From a virus, in the IMG/VR virus record IMGVR_UViG_3300028196_000013, positions 1 to 60,887 of that record: a stretch of DNA of 60,887 bases. The stretch is one strand, 5' to 3'. The stretch's first letter is position 1. Each line of letters starts with the position of its first letter. The notes beneath the pieces are model-generated. The model saw only the letters and a list, made by a program, of their open reading frames with translations. It had not been told where the DNA came from and did not search any database. Positions 8,562-17,612 of this stretch are shown one piece after another. A program made the position numbers and the translations under genes.

Positions 8562-9429
8562 GCCAGGTCGTCAATTTGACAATTGCGTAACTGCTCTGGA
8601 GTATGCCCTGTTGACAAGGGCTGCAGGGGAACTGTATCGTCGTATCACGGTAGGTGAGCCCACTGAAACGCCCCTGTTCTCCGATTTTCCTGCCCAGCAC
8701 CAAACCTACTATCTGGGATACACTATGATGCATTTTGGCTCTCCGAGGACAGAACCGCCGGAGATAAGCTCACAGGCAGAATCGACCATAGCGGCTCTTT
8801 TTGAGGTTCTTTTTGATCTCTGCCACGACGACGATGAAATGCGATTCCTTCTGTCCTCGGTTTGGGCCGAGCATATGAAGGAGTGTGAAGATGACGATTT
8901 TCTTCAAGAGTGGGCGGATCTGCTGCTCGATGATGAAAGATTTGAACTGTCTCTTGAGAAAATTCTTGAGGCGATTCTCGACACCTTCCTGCATGACGGG
9001 GACTATGAAATACATGCATGGGCTGTCCAAGAGGAATTCTTGCAGTTGGAATTTTCTAAAATCCCTGTGTCGGAAATCAAACGACAAACAGAATTCCTGC
9101 TCAAGCTCTACGATCTTTCCACTAAACCGTTGACGAAGCACTTGGATGCACTTCGGCCACAGGAAGGTGGATGGGAAGTTGAAAAACAACCCGATGGCAG
9201 TTATGCCATCAAGACGGGAAGAGATATCTTTTCCTTAGAAGAAGCAGAGGCTATCGCCAAACTACCTGGCCTTGTTAAGAAATCCTCTAAACCATTGAAA
9301 AAATCCCATTCCGAATGGATCTCGATGATGAACTACATCCAAAAGCGATGCGGTAAAGCAAGGACAATTGAAATCTTGCAGTGTGTTTGGAACGGGATTG
9401 AAATTATCGAAGAAGGTGATGGGGAATGA
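8551..9429 (+). CDS. Unknown acidic helical protein
   Basis: 292 residues from ATG 8551, which has GGAGG upstream and overlaps the end of the previous gene. The sequence is strongly alpha-helical and acidic between residues 70 and 200, with Asp/Glu runs around KECEDDDFLQEW. The C-terminal third has a small domain ending in EEGDGE. No catalytic motif was seen. Its stop overlaps the start of the next gene (ATGA). Confidence 0.65.
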   Translation: MWNRPGRQFDNCVTALEYALLTRAAGELYRRITVGEPTETPLFSDFPAQHQTYYLGYTMMHFGSPRTEPPEISSQAESTIAALFEVLFDLCHDDDEMRFLLSSVWAEHMKECEDDDFLQEWADLLLDDERFELSLEKILEAILDTFLHDGDYEIHAWAVQEEFLQLEFSKIPVSEIKRQTEFLLKLYDLSTKPLTKHLDALRPQEGGWEVEKQPDGSYAIKTGRDIFSLEEAEAIAKLPGLVKKSSKPLKKSHSEWISMMNYIQKRCGKARTIEILQCVWNGIEIIEEGDGE

Positions 9430-9563
9430 GTATTTGGCCTTTAGTGACTCTTGGATTTGTAATCTATTTGCTTATCCGATTCTCCGGCGCAGATGCATCG
9501 TTAGGGAAACATTGGCGTAACTACATCCGTGCTGTTGGAAATATTTCGGTGGAGGAAGAATGA
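9426..9563 (+). CDS. 45-residue single-span membrane peptide
   Basis: The gene uses an ATGA overlap with the previous stop. The peptide has one hydrophobic segment at about residues 4-19 (WPLVTLGFVIYLLIRF) followed by a short basic then acidic tail ending VEEE. Spacing and the matching overlap downstream support translation. Role unknown. Confidence 0.55.
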   Translation: MSIWPLVTLGFVIYLLIRFSGADASLGKHWRNYIRAVGNISVEEE

Positions 9564-9706
9564 TGAACAACTGCAAATACGGACACGCTGAGTGCATCAA
9601 TCGGAATCTAAAGCCGAACCAAAATGGAATTATGATGTGTCCCGTCTGCCTGGACAAGTGGAGAACCAGACGCAACATCATTCGAGACAGGAGTGGCTCA
9701 AAATGA
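9560..9706 (+). CDS. 48-residue zinc-finger-like peptide
   Basis: It starts at ATG 9560, overlapping the previous stop, and has GGAGGAAGA just upstream. It contains C-x6-C (CKYGHAEC) and C-x2-C (CPVC) followed by a basic tail (RTRRNIIRDR), so it is probably a small metal-binding, nucleic-acid-binding protein. It ends in an ATGA overlap with the next gene. Confidence 0.5.
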   Translation: MMNNCKYGHAECINRNLKPNQNGIMMCPVCLDKWRTRRNIIRDRSGSK

Positions 9707-9873
9707 ATGCAGGTTTGGGGGGGATTTGGATGATTGAATGTTTGGACATGAAAGGCGATTGGATACTTTACGCAAAAGAAAACACACAACAGACCGCCAG
9801 AAGGACAGCAGCAGAGGCGATTGTAAAAGCGAAGCTAATTTATCAGGTACGGATTAGAAGGGTGAGTGATTAA
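9703..9873 (+). CDS. Small unknown protein
   Basis: 56 residues from ATG 9703 (ATGA overlap). Longer versions of this frame begin inside the preceding gene and lack a ribosome binding site. The peptide has a Gly-rich start, then strand-helix-strand. The helix QTARRTAAEAIVKAK is amphipathic and basic. It may be a tiny double-stranded-RNA- or KH-like fold, but this is only a guess. Confidence 0.5.
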   Translation: MNAGLGGIWMIECLDMKGDWILYAKENTQQTARRTAAEAIVKAKLIYQVRIRRVSD

Positions 9874-10002
9874 ATGAGATTTACAAACAGCGTGTGCGCA
9901 AGAAAGGGCTGCAATCGACCAACTGTTTCTGGCTCCAAATACTGTATGAATATGTTAGGCAAGCCTTGTGCTGAAATTGCTGTTCGAGGTGAGGAGGAAT
10001 GA
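9874..10002 (+). CDS. 42-residue cysteine-rich peptide
   Basis: It starts one base after the preceding TAA and ends with an ATGA overlap into the recombinase gene. Four Cys (VCARKGC ... YC ... PC) are spaced like a small zinc-binding knuckle. It ends EEE, and its last codons GGTGAGGAGG provide the ribosome binding site of the recombinase. Confidence 0.5.
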   Translation: MRFTNSVCARKGCNRPTVSGSKYCMNMLGKPCAEIAVRGEEE

Positions 10003-10823
10003 GAGCCGCAATATACACCCGAGTAAGCACCACCGGCCAAGAATTAGATGGTCATTCTCTCGAAGAACAAGAGAGGCAATGTAAACAACTAATTGAATTC
10101 CAAGGAAACGAACTCGTGAAGATCTATTCCGATGTCGGCTCTGGTGGTTCGTTTGAAAACAGACCGGGGTATCGATTGATGTTGGAAGAGATGAACAAAG
10201 AATGGGATATCGTTTATGTTTGGAAGCTTGACCGGCTAAACAGAAATCTTCGGAACTCAATTCTGTTCTTTGAGACTCTTGGTGACAGAGACGCATACAT
10301 CTCTTGTATAACAGAGCAAGTTGACACTTCGAACCCTATGGGGCGGTTCATAATCAATATCATGTCTTCTCTCGCTCAAATGGAGAGGGAGCAGACAAGA
10401 GAGCGAGTGATAATGGGGAGTGAAGCCGCCAGGAGAGCAGGAAGGTGGACCGGTGGAGTTCCTTATGGGTATGAGATCCCAATTACCTTCGATTCGACAG
10501 GCAACCGCATTGAAAGGGGACTTTTGAAAAGACATTCACAAGAAGCACCTGTTGTTCAAAAGATATTTGAATTGAGGGCTACGGGGTGCAAGGTCTCTAC
10601 AATTTGTAACATGCTGGTTGAAAGCGGAACTCGAACTCGGCATGGAAATTTAATTTGGAATCAAAACACTGTGACCGGAATTTTGAATCGTTACGACCTG
10701 TATGTTCGCGGGCACAACCAACAAAGTCAAGCATTGTGGGAGCCAATCGTATTCTTGACCGAGGGCGAAGCCAATAGAATATTGAAATCATTAGGCAGAG
10801 AACCTGTTTCAGAAGAAGAATGA
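9999..10823 (+). CDS. Serine recombinase (resolvase/invertase family, short form)
   Basis: 274 residues. Residues 1-140 form a resolvase catalytic domain: the start AAIYTRVST places the nucleophile Ser at residue 10, and KLDRLNRN and MSSLAQMEREQTRERV follow as in this family. Residues 150-260 match the Recombinase domain (GGVPYGYE and the HTH-like region around VSTICNMLVESG). It is much shorter than large serine integrases (450-700 residues) and has no zinc ribbon or coiled-coil module. It could integrate the element, invert fibre or gene segments, or resolve dimers. No attachment sites could be assigned. Confidence 0.9.
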   Translation: MRAAIYTRVSTTGQELDGHSLEEQERQCKQLIEFQGNELVKIYSDVGSGGSFENRPGYRLMLEEMNKEWDIVYVWKLDRLNRNLRNSILFFETLGDRDAYISCITEQVDTSNPMGRFIINIMSSLAQMEREQTRERVIMGSEAARRAGRWTGGVPYGYEIPITFDSTGNRIERGLLKRHSQEAPVVQKIFELRATGCKVSTICNMLVESGTRTRHGNLIWNQNTVTGILNRYDLYVRGHNQQSQALWEPIVFLTEGEANRILKSLGREPVSEEE

Positions 10824-11092
10824 CCAAAAGGGTGAGACGCATGAGACGGAATAAGATGAGGCCAGAAGTGATTGCTGGAATGACTGTTGGTTTCTTATCT
10901 TCCATATGGAATCTAACCGTAGGAGGCACAGTATGGGAGTCAATCGGACTGTTTCTTATCCTCGGCGCTTTAATCGAGTGGCTGGGATCAATCTTTTTGA
11001 AAAGAAGTCACGACCTCACCCAAGAAGATATTTACAAGCAAATGCTGGCGCTTCGAGAAAAAATACGAGGATTTGATGACGATGAAGGATGA
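10820..11092 (+). CDS. Small membrane protein
   Basis: 90 residues from ATG 10820 (overlapping the recombinase stop). ATG 10841, preceded by GGTGA, is a credible alternative giving 83 residues. The N-terminus is very basic (KRVRRMRRNK), a hydrophobic region covers about residues 17-56 (probably two spans), and the tail is charged and helical. Function unknown. Confidence 0.55.
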   Translation: MTKRVRRMRRNKMRPEVIAGMTVGFLSSIWNLTVGGTVWESIGLFLILGALIEWLGSIFLKRSHDLTQEDIYKQMLALREKIRGFDDDEG

Positions 11093-11537
11093 GGAAATTA
11101 CTTCTTATTGGGCTGTAAATTTGACCCGAATGGGCAGCAAGCATAGTGCGCATGATTACAGGGAAAAGTTTCACTCATGGCGCAATGAATCAGGAGCGAG
11201 ATGCTATGAATTACTTTTGCCGTTGCTCGGCACAGGTGTAGCTTTTGGCCCCTTCGACGCAGAAAAGAATGCCCTCGCCATGGCCGCATCCGACCTCATT
11301 GAAGAAAAGGATTTCTTTGGGGATCGTTGGGCAATCATAGAAGGAGTTTCCAGCATTAGTACGGATTTCTTCAAGCCTCGAGCCAATGAGTCCAGGGTGT
11401 ATGTCTGCAGCGACCAGAAATGTGACGGTGTTCAACGGTTCAAGGGGTCTTGCTCCAAATGCAAATTCTCCGGAAAAGAACTTGTACCAACTCGAGAGAT
11501 TCGTGACTGGGACGGTAGATTGGAGGGGAGATTATGA
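11076..11537 (+). CDS. Unknown protein with C-terminal zinc knuckle
   Basis: 153 residues from ATG 11076, with GAGG five bases upstream; ATG 11082 is also possible. It overlaps the end of the previous gene. The first 100 residues are mixed alpha/beta. Near residue 110 there is a four-Cys cluster (VCSDQKCDG ... CSKCKF), a zinc ribbon. It ends in an ATGA overlap with the next gene. Confidence 0.55.
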   Translation: MTMKDEEITSYWAVNLTRMGSKHSAHDYREKFHSWRNESGARCYELLLPLLGTGVAFGPFDAEKNALAMAASDLIEEKDFFGDRWAIIEGVSSISTDFFKPRANESRVYVCSDQKCDGVQRFKGSCSKCKFSGKELVPTREIRDWDGRLEGRL

Positions 11538-11704
11538 TCCGTACAATTGAGAATTCTCGGAAACTTATTTTCGGGCGAATCGGCATACTATTGTTGGGGG
11601 CAGGTATGTACCTGTCCGTGATGAGCATCGGGCTGATGGGCGTAGCGATAACAACACTATTTGGAATCGACATTGTAATTACATTAAGGGAGGAATCTGT
11701 ATGA
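11534..11704 (+). CDS. 56-residue two-span membrane peptide
   Basis: Starts by ATGA overlap. A basic N-terminus is followed by two hydrophobic segments, about residues 15-28 and 30-51, rich in Gly, Leu and Ile. The last codons (AGGGAGGAA) supply the ribosome binding site of the next gene, and its stop overlaps that start. Confidence 0.55.
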   Translation: MIRTIENSRKLIFGRIGILLLGAGMYLSVMSIGLMGVAITTLFGIDIVITLREESV

Positions 11705-12306
11705 ATAAACCAAAGAAACTGAAAATGATAGACGACGATAAAGAACCGAAACCACAAAATATGTCACTTGATACCGACATCATGATTCAGAAAGCTACGC
11801 AAATTGTCACGAACCGCTACGAAAAAGAAATCAAAAGATTGAAAAGATTTCATGAAAAAGAGATGCAGACCCTTATTGACGGTAGAAAAACATTCAGAAA
11901 ACCACCTTTTTGGTCAAGAATGACACGACGCTACAAGGACATTTACATTTTATACAATCATCGTATGCCAGTTTATTGCCACCGTTCGGACTGCGAAACA
12001 GCAGGGTCAGGAGTTAATTGGGGGATGGAATGCATCTCGACCGATTTAGAAGAAATCATGCAAGCTGCGGATGAATATTTTTACGAGTGGAGGCACCATT
12101 CCGATTACGCTTCGATGAAAATCCTCCACTTGCAAGTTGATAGACGATCATCGAAGGGTGCAATTGTAAAAGATGTGACAATGCTATACAAAGATTGGAA
12201 TCCTGAAACAAAGAAACTGACAAAGGACAAGATTAGTGAAGTCACAGCAGATTCATCGATTGTCAACAGCCTCGTTGCTAACCGTCCGTCTTACAAGAAG
12301 CGATGA
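11701..12306 (+). CDS. Unknown basic protein
   Basis: 201 residues from ATG 11701, with GGGAGG upstream. The first 75 residues are Lys/Arg-rich and helical, probably a coiled coil around RYEKEIKRLKRFHEKEMQ. The rest is a compact alpha/beta domain with two Cys (YCHRSDCE). It is the last gene of the rightward operon. Eight bases separate its stop from the end of the leftward cluster. Confidence 0.6.
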   Translation: MNKPKKLKMIDDDKEPKPQNMSLDTDIMIQKATQIVTNRYEKEIKRLKRFHEKEMQTLIDGRKTFRKPPFWSRMTRRYKDIYILYNHRMPVYCHRSDCETAGSGVNWGMECISTDLEEIMQAADEYFYEWRHHSDYASMKILHLQVDRRSSKGAIVKDVTMLYKDWNPETKKLTKDKISEVTADSSIVNSLVANRPSYKKR

Positions 12307-12314
12307 TTATACTC

Positions 12315-12611
12315 TCAATTCAACCCAGCGTAAATGATTGCCAATGGGAAGGCAGAGAAACCAATTGCACTCATTTTCCTGCGGTGTTTCTTAGATGAAT
12401 AGGCTGCATAAAGTCCGCCTAAACTAACGCCGGTTCCGAGAAGCAAAACGAGTTTTTCATTGCCGGACAACTTGTTGACTTGCTTCCCGACAACACTCCC
12501 AAGGGATCTGCCAAGTGAGGCAGGTGGAGCGCCAGGTGCAGAAGTCAAATTGCTGAAATTTACAGGGCCGTTTCCGACATCGAAAGATGGTACATTAAGA
12601 AAATCAGTCAT
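12315..12611 (-). CDS. Small membrane protein, last gene of the leftward cluster
   Basis: 98 residues from ATG 12611, nine bases after GAGG; a TTG at 12620 overlapping the previous stop is the alternative. The N-terminal 45 residues are Ser/Pro/Gly-rich. Two hydrophobic segments follow, about residues 54-70 and 80-96, separated by the basic loop SSKKHRRK. Similar topology in several neighbours suggests a set of virion-membrane or envelope proteins. Confidence 0.6.
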   Translation of the reverse strand: MTDFLNVPSFDVGNGPVNFSNLTSAPGAPPASLGRSLGSVVGKQVNKLSGNEKLVLLLGTGVSLGGLYAAYSSKKHRRKMSAIGFSAFPLAIIYAGLN

Positions 12612-12616
12612 ATTAC

Positions 12617-13132
12617 TCAATCCTCGTTGTTCCCTGTGATTGCGTCTATTTCGCGGAACGCGTCGCTCACATCAAGTTGCAAATTAGCCAGTTTGAATCT
12701 CTCTTTCAGTCGGGAGTTGGCGAAATTGGCGGAAAATGCCATCAATCCTGCGCCCACTGCCATTTGCGTAGGATTAGGTTGAGGCTTTTTGGTAGCGCCT
12801 ACCAAAATTGAAGTTCCGCCGGCCCAGTATGCAGCTGTCTTGAACGGACTTGCTGCTGCAGATTCGAAAACCATTGCGGTGTAGCGGGCGATTCCATGCT
12901 GGTCCATTGGAATCTTTCTTTTGCCGCGGCCCTTGTTGAGTTGGCGTTGTAAATCTTTGGCTATCGGTTCGCTCAACATGGCAAGAGGGATTGCACCCAC
13001 AAATGATCCTACAATTGTGATTCCCAAAAGTTGCAAGAATTTGATAACCGGCTCGGGAGTTCGACTGAGGGGGTTCGTACCATAGTGGGCGTCGCCAAGA
13101 CCGGAACCGTTGAGACCAAGGTTTCGCTGCAC
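12617..13132 (-). CDS. Membrane protein
   Basis: 171 residues starting at GTG 13132, with GGAGGTG ideally placed upstream. There is one clear hydrophobic span near residues 30-52, two weaker ones near 95-112 and 122-136, and a basic stretch between them (NKGRGKRKIP). It overlaps the last base of the previous gene. Unknown function. Confidence 0.6.
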   Translation of the reverse strand: MQRNLGLNGSGLGDAHYGTNPLSRTPEPVIKFLQLLGITIVGSFVGAIPLAMLSEPIAKDLQRQLNKGRGKRKIPMDQHGIARYTAMVFESAAASPFKTAAYWAGGTSILVGATKKPQPNPTQMAVGAGLMAFSANFANSRLKERFKLANLQLDVSDAFREIDAITGNNED

Positions 13133-13560
13133 TAACCCACCTCCACCAAGCGTCGCTCACCTTGCGTCCCAGATGTCGTGGCCGTGCTTTCAAAAGGATA
13201 TTGGTAACTCATTGGCGATAGGATGGCAAATGAGGCAAGCGCCCCAAAGGCCTGCAACAGTCCTCTTCTTCGTTGCCTTTTATTGGCTTCTTCCCCGCCA
13301 TCTTGGGATTTTAGAAAACTCCGTCCGGAGGCAAAAGCTAAACTTGTACCAACAACGCCAACGCCCAACGAAACAAGTGCATTATTTGAATCAACGCCCC
13401 ATCCAGTATTGGGCGCTGGCATTCCAACGGTGATTATATGCTGCATTACATTGTTTCCTGTCACAGTATTTTTGACGGGCTTGTACCAAGATGAGCCTAA
13501 ACTCCTTTCTACGCCTTTTGCTTCTTTTATGATCTTTATTGCCTGATTTGTCGATACCAT
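13132..13560 (-). CDS. Membrane protein
   Basis: 142 residues from ATG 13560. Weakly hydrophobic Gly/Val/Ala segments lie near residues 58-78 and 102-117, separated by a basic linker (ANKRQRRRG), a topology like the flanking genes. No motif recognised. Confidence 0.55.
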   Translation of the reverse strand: MVSTNQAIKIIKEAKGVERSLGSSWYKPVKNTVTGNNVMQHIITVGMPAPNTGWGVDSNNALVSLGVGVVGTSLAFASGRSFLKSQDGGEEANKRQRRRGLLQAFGALASFAILSPMSYQYPFESTATTSGTQGERRLVEVG

Positions 13561-13569
13561 ATTTTACAC

Positions 13570-13848
13570 CTACAGTTTTCCATAAACGCCGAATGCTCCG
13601 GCGACAAACACCATGAATCCAATTACTGCGAGCATCAACCCATCGGGTGTTAAGGAATCACCTGCAGTAATGATAAGGAACAGCCCAACGATGAAACATG
13701 CAATCATTTGAATAACAATTACATGCTTTATGACCGATGCTCGAGGGTTGAACCATTCATTCATCAAATTAGAAACAGACAAGTTTTCCTCGCCTTGAGG
13801 TTTTGCGATGCTGTTCAAAATATCTTCAATGTCTTTCTTTTCGCCCAT
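13570..13848 (-). CDS. Small two-span membrane protein
   Basis: 92 residues. The N-terminal 40 residues are soluble and acidic. Two strong hydrophobic helices follow at about 42-62 and 70-90, with a short loop carrying DSLTPDG. It lies four bases after the stop of the preceding gene. It is probably inserted in a viral or host membrane. Unknown family. Confidence 0.6.
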   Translation of the reverse strand: MGEKKDIEDILNSIAKPQGEENLSVSNLMNEWFNPRASVIKHVIVIQMIACFIVGLFLIITAGDSLTPDGLMLAVIGFMVFVAGAFGVYGKL

Positions 13849-13852
13849 TTAA

Positions 13853-14578
13853 TCACCGGCCTGGAGGTGGAGGCGGCATGCCTCCTTGTTGAACTGGTGG
13901 AACAGGGACTCCTGCTGTACGAAGTCCAAAATTGATAACTGAGGACATGACTCCTGGCCCCCTCTTTTGGCCTCCGGCAGCTTCGTCCAGCAATTGTGAA
14001 ATGCCTCCTTGCTGTGCGATGATTTTCGCAGCCTCTCTGTGAGAGGTAAGCGTGTGGTTTGCCGATTGCAACAGTTCATTTTGAAGGGTTTGAGTGATAG
14101 AATTTAGATCGGTAGAAACTTCTGCCATGGTTGTCGAAATAAGTTCCTTGCCTCGCTCGGTATCTTGTTCGAGAGCGGGTGCTATGTGCATTGCACCCGC
14201 CTCATCTTGAACAATGGAAAGTTTGAAGTCTTTGAAAAAAGACACAAGTTTGTAATCCATCATGGTCGAAAAGAATTGGGCCAAAACCTGCAATCCAATC
14301 ATGCCACTGTGACCCCCAGTTAGGAATCGAGCGACAGGAGATGCCGAACGAACTATGTCGGAAAATATGTCGATTTCAGAGGGATTGCCATCGCGGTATC
14401 CAAGCTCTTGGAAAATCATCGCAGCGGTTTGTTGTGAATATCGTGGATCATATTGCTGGCCTCCATATTGTTGTTGTTGTCCGTAAGGATTGCCCATCGG
14501 CGGTGCCGGGGCAGTCGAGGGTATGAAACCGTTCGACTGTGCAGGTTTGTCGTTTCTTGAAAGGAATGAATCGGCCAT
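13853..14578 (-). CDS. Pro/Gln/Gly-rich soluble protein
   Basis: 241 residues from ATG 14578, with GGAG upstream. The N-terminus is Pro/Gly/Gln/Tyr-rich and looks disordered, with a QQQQYGGQQY run. Residues about 55-190 are helical, and the C-terminus is Pro-rich, ending PPPPPGR. Longer in-frame starts lie inside the previous gene. Disordered ends flanking a helical core fit a scaffold or adaptor in the membrane-protein cluster. Confidence 0.6.
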   Translation of the reverse strand: MADSFLSRNDKPAQSNGFIPSTAPAPPMGNPYGQQQQYGGQQYDPRYSQQTAAMIFQELGYRDGNPSEIDIFSDIVRSASPVARFLTGGHSGMIGLQVLAQFFSTMMDYKLVSFFKDFKLSIVQDEAGAMHIAPALEQDTERGKELISTTMAEVSTDLNSITQTLQNELLQSANHTLTSHREAAKIIAQQGGISQLLDEAAGGQKRGPGVMSSVINFGLRTAGVPVPPVQQGGMPPPPPGR

Positions 14579-14591
14579 AACATTAACTCCG

Positions 14592-15377
14592 CTATTGTGT
14601 CTCCGAAGCGGTTCCATCGCTTGAGGCTTCCGCATATTCGGCTTCCATCATGCGCATGATTCTCAAGTCCAGATAAATGCCGCAAAAGTCAACTTCATTG
14701 GTATTAGGGTTTGGAAACTCCTGAATGTAAACACCCTTGCCTACATGTTCCTGCAATACCTTGAAGAACGGGTCAAGGACTTCAACAACGGCGGGTTTCT
14801 TTGCCTTCTTCGGAGGTTCGGTGATTGGAATCATTTTGATTCTTCTTCTCTTCCAAAGCCAAAGTGATCTTTCCCCAATCGAGTCCATATGCTGTTGTTG
14901 CTTCCATTGGCTGTAAAGCCAATAAAGCATCAACAACTCAGGGCAGTAGCCAGAACGCAATGAATAGCCACTGTCGATATTTGAAAGTCCTGTGAATGCC
15001 ACTCGCTGCCCAGTCAAAGAATCGGTGAAGAAATGACCAGCCAAAGTTTTCCCGTTTTCCATAGGGTCGTAGGTGTCGGGGTGCAGGAGAGGTTTGTTGT
15101 AAGCTTCAGGGCCCAATGAAGAGAGCCGTATTCCGGTGACACAGCATTGACCAGGTTCGTTATATTGCAACCATCCCCACTTTCGTCGGGGCTTTAGAAT
15201 CCTCTTTGCGTTTGCAATATTCTTTTTTCGACGCTTGGTTGGATCGGGGTCTCTGTCAAAATCAAATTTCACTTGGCCGTAATAGCTGACCGCTTCATTT
15301 GCGTCGTTCATGAACCTGCGAGGCGTTTCAACCGATTCAATGCTTCGCTTGTAGTAAATCCCATATTGTTGCTTCAC
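14592..15377 (-). CDS. Unknown basic protein
   Basis: 261 residues, probably from GTG 15377, overlapping the GTPase gene by 41 bases. It has a basic N-terminal third (DPTKRRKKNIANAKRILKPRRK) and many aromatic residues. The Lys/Pro-rich stretch PPKKAKKP lies before a C-terminal alpha/beta domain. No catalytic motif seen. Long overlap with the GTPase suggests coupled expression. Confidence 0.55.
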   Translation of the reverse strand: MKQQYGIYYKRSIESVETPRRFMNDANEAVSYYGQVKFDFDRDPDPTKRRKKNIANAKRILKPRRKWGWLQYNEPGQCCVTGIRLSSLGPEAYNKPLLHPDTYDPMENGKTLAGHFFTDSLTGQRVAFTGLSNIDSGYSLRSGYCPELLMLYWLYSQWKQQQHMDSIGERSLWLWKRRRIKMIPITEPPKKAKKPAVVEVLDPFFKVLQEHVGKGVYIQEFPNPNTNEVDFCGIYLDLRIMRMMEAEYAEASSDGTASETQ

Positions 15378-16086
15378 ATTGCCAGTTTCTAAGCGCAGAC
15401 ATCGACCTCTTTATCGTCGGTATCATGCGGCTTTGAAGCCTCGCCAGGTCGACTTTGAATGGATCAAAAATAGGATGGTCGTTCATCCTTAAAGTGCCCC
15501 AATGATGTTCCCACGCATCGTCCAACCACACATCCGCTTTGTTCGCCACCAAACCTACTACTTTTGGTTGGTAATTTCTGGCCTTTTTGAGAAGTTTCTT
15601 ATCCGTAAAGGGGTACTCATTTTTCACGATACAGTCTACAAATTGCTTGAATATGTCCTGCTGTATGGTGTCTTTTGGATTTCTCATGTGCCTGTGGTCC
15701 ACGAGAAATATTACTACCTCTACTTGACGATTAACCATATCTTCAAACCATAAATCAAAGTATTTGGGATGCCCTCCTATGTCAGTCGAAATCATAGTAC
15801 GATTATTAGTTCGTAATGTCTGAGTGTTCTGCAATGCAATACGCTTTCTCGTGGCAGGTGGTGGCAAATACCTTCCCGTATCGGGGTCGAAAGGATGAGT
15901 TGTTGAGGTGTCAAAATCACTGGCATCTAATTCTTCCAGCTCTCCAGTGGTTGATAGTTGTCTTGACAGGGTCGTTTTTCCGACACCAAATACGCCATAA
16001 CAGCCGTATGAGTGTGTTTTCCATGTGTCCCACAGGTGCTTCAAATACAGGAAACCGCCGTAGGCTACGGCAACCTCGAATGTCAT
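15337..16086 (-). CDS. Small Ras/Arf-like GTPase
   Basis: 249 residues. A P-loop GVFGVGKTT is at about 31-39, the G3 motif DIGGH (like DxxGH/Q) at 102-106, the hydrophobic strand VVIFLVD before it, and the G4 base-recognition motif NKAD at 182-185. This order and spacing are those of P-loop GTPases of the Ras/Arf/SRPRB type. An N-terminal hydrophobic, aromatic stretch could anchor it to membrane. It lies inside the membrane-protein cluster, so a role in membrane shaping, assembly or entry is a reasonable inference. GTP specificity rests on NKxD. Confidence 0.85.
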   Translation of the reverse strand: MTFEVAVAYGGFLYLKHLWDTWKTHSYGCYGVFGVGKTTLSRQLSTTGELEELDASDFDTSTTHPFDPDTGRYLPPPATRKRIALQNTQTLRTNNRTMISTDIGGHPKYFDLWFEDMVNRQVEVVIFLVDHRHMRNPKDTIQQDIFKQFVDCIVKNEYPFTDKKLLKKARNYQPKVVGLVANKADVWLDDAWEHHWGTLRMNDHPIFDPFKVDLARLQSRMIPTIKRSMSALRNWQCEATIWDLLQAKH

Positions 16087-16087
16087 T

Positions 16088-16858
<771 letters not shown>

Positions 16859-16888
16859 GGAACTCGCAGGTGCTTCAACCGTATAAAA

Positions 16889-17095
16889 TCACAGATTGAA
16901 AAGCCACCCAATCAAGGAAAAATCAAAGAAATACTCTGCTCCGGACAATGTCGCAGCGGTGAGGACGGATGAACCAACAGAATAGCTAATCAACTGTAAG
17001 CGAAACCAACGCATGTCCCATTTATTTTTTTCATGGAAGGCAAGGGCCATTGTTTCAATGGCTCTATCCCCTTCGCTTGGAAATAGTGATGCCAC
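16889..17095 (-). CDS. Small membrane protein
   Basis: 68 residues starting at GTG 17095, with GGTGA upstream. The first 30 residues are soluble, and hydrophobic segments lie at roughly 34-50 and 56-68. It follows the preceding gene by four bases. Unknown. Confidence 0.55.
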   Translation of the reverse strand: MASLFPSEGDRAIETMALAFHEKNKWDMRWFRLQLISYSVGSSVLTAATLSGAEYFFDFSLIGWLFNL

Positions 17096-17099
17096 CGAA

Positions 17100-17612
17100 T
17101 CACCTCATTGATTCAAGTCCAGGGATAAGTCCACCGCCGTAGTCCTCTGCTGGTTGGGCTGTATCGAGTTTGTCTTGTTGATCTTTCATGGCTGACATCA
17201 ATGCTCGCCTTTGTCCTTCCATTTCGAGGCTCATCTGGAACTTTTGGAGTTCAGCATTCATCTTCTTCATCGAGCGTCTGCTTTGAGTCATCATTGATTG
17301 AATGTATGTTTGGTCTTCCATTCTTTCTTGGAAGAATACTTTGTAGAGCATGAAACTAACCATCTGGACAAATGTGGCGGCCATCATGTAAAGGCCGCCA
17401 ATCTTGAACCAGTTCTCTTCTTGAGGGAACCATAAGCCTTGCTGGTGAATAGATACCGCAGCCCCAATTAGGAAACTGTTCACGAACAAAAGCGTGAAAA
17501 TTCGAAGCGTGTTGAAATCGGATTGTTCTCCGCCCATGTCAACGGCGAGGGAGTTTGACCGTTTGAATGTATCAGTTGACGGAACCAAGTAATCTGTGAG
17601 CGAGGCCGACAC
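17100..17612 (-). CDS. Two-span membrane protein with coiled-coil tail
   Basis: Up to 170 residues from GTG 17612; starts further in, such as MGGEQ, are possible because the N-terminal 40 bases overlap the previous gene. Two transmembrane helices lie near 38-55 and 71-92. A Gln/Met/Lys-rich coiled coil covers about 95-150. The architecture suggests a membrane-anchored oligomer. Confidence 0.6.
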   Translation of the reverse strand: MSASLTDYLVPSTDTFKRSNSLAVDMGGEQSDFNTLRIFTLLFVNSFLIGAAVSIHQQGLWFPQEENWFKIGGLYMMAATFVQMVSFMLYKVFFQERMEDQTYIQSMMTQSRRSMKKMNAELQKFQMSLEMEGQRRALMSAMKDQQDKLDTAQPAEDYGGGLIPGLESMR

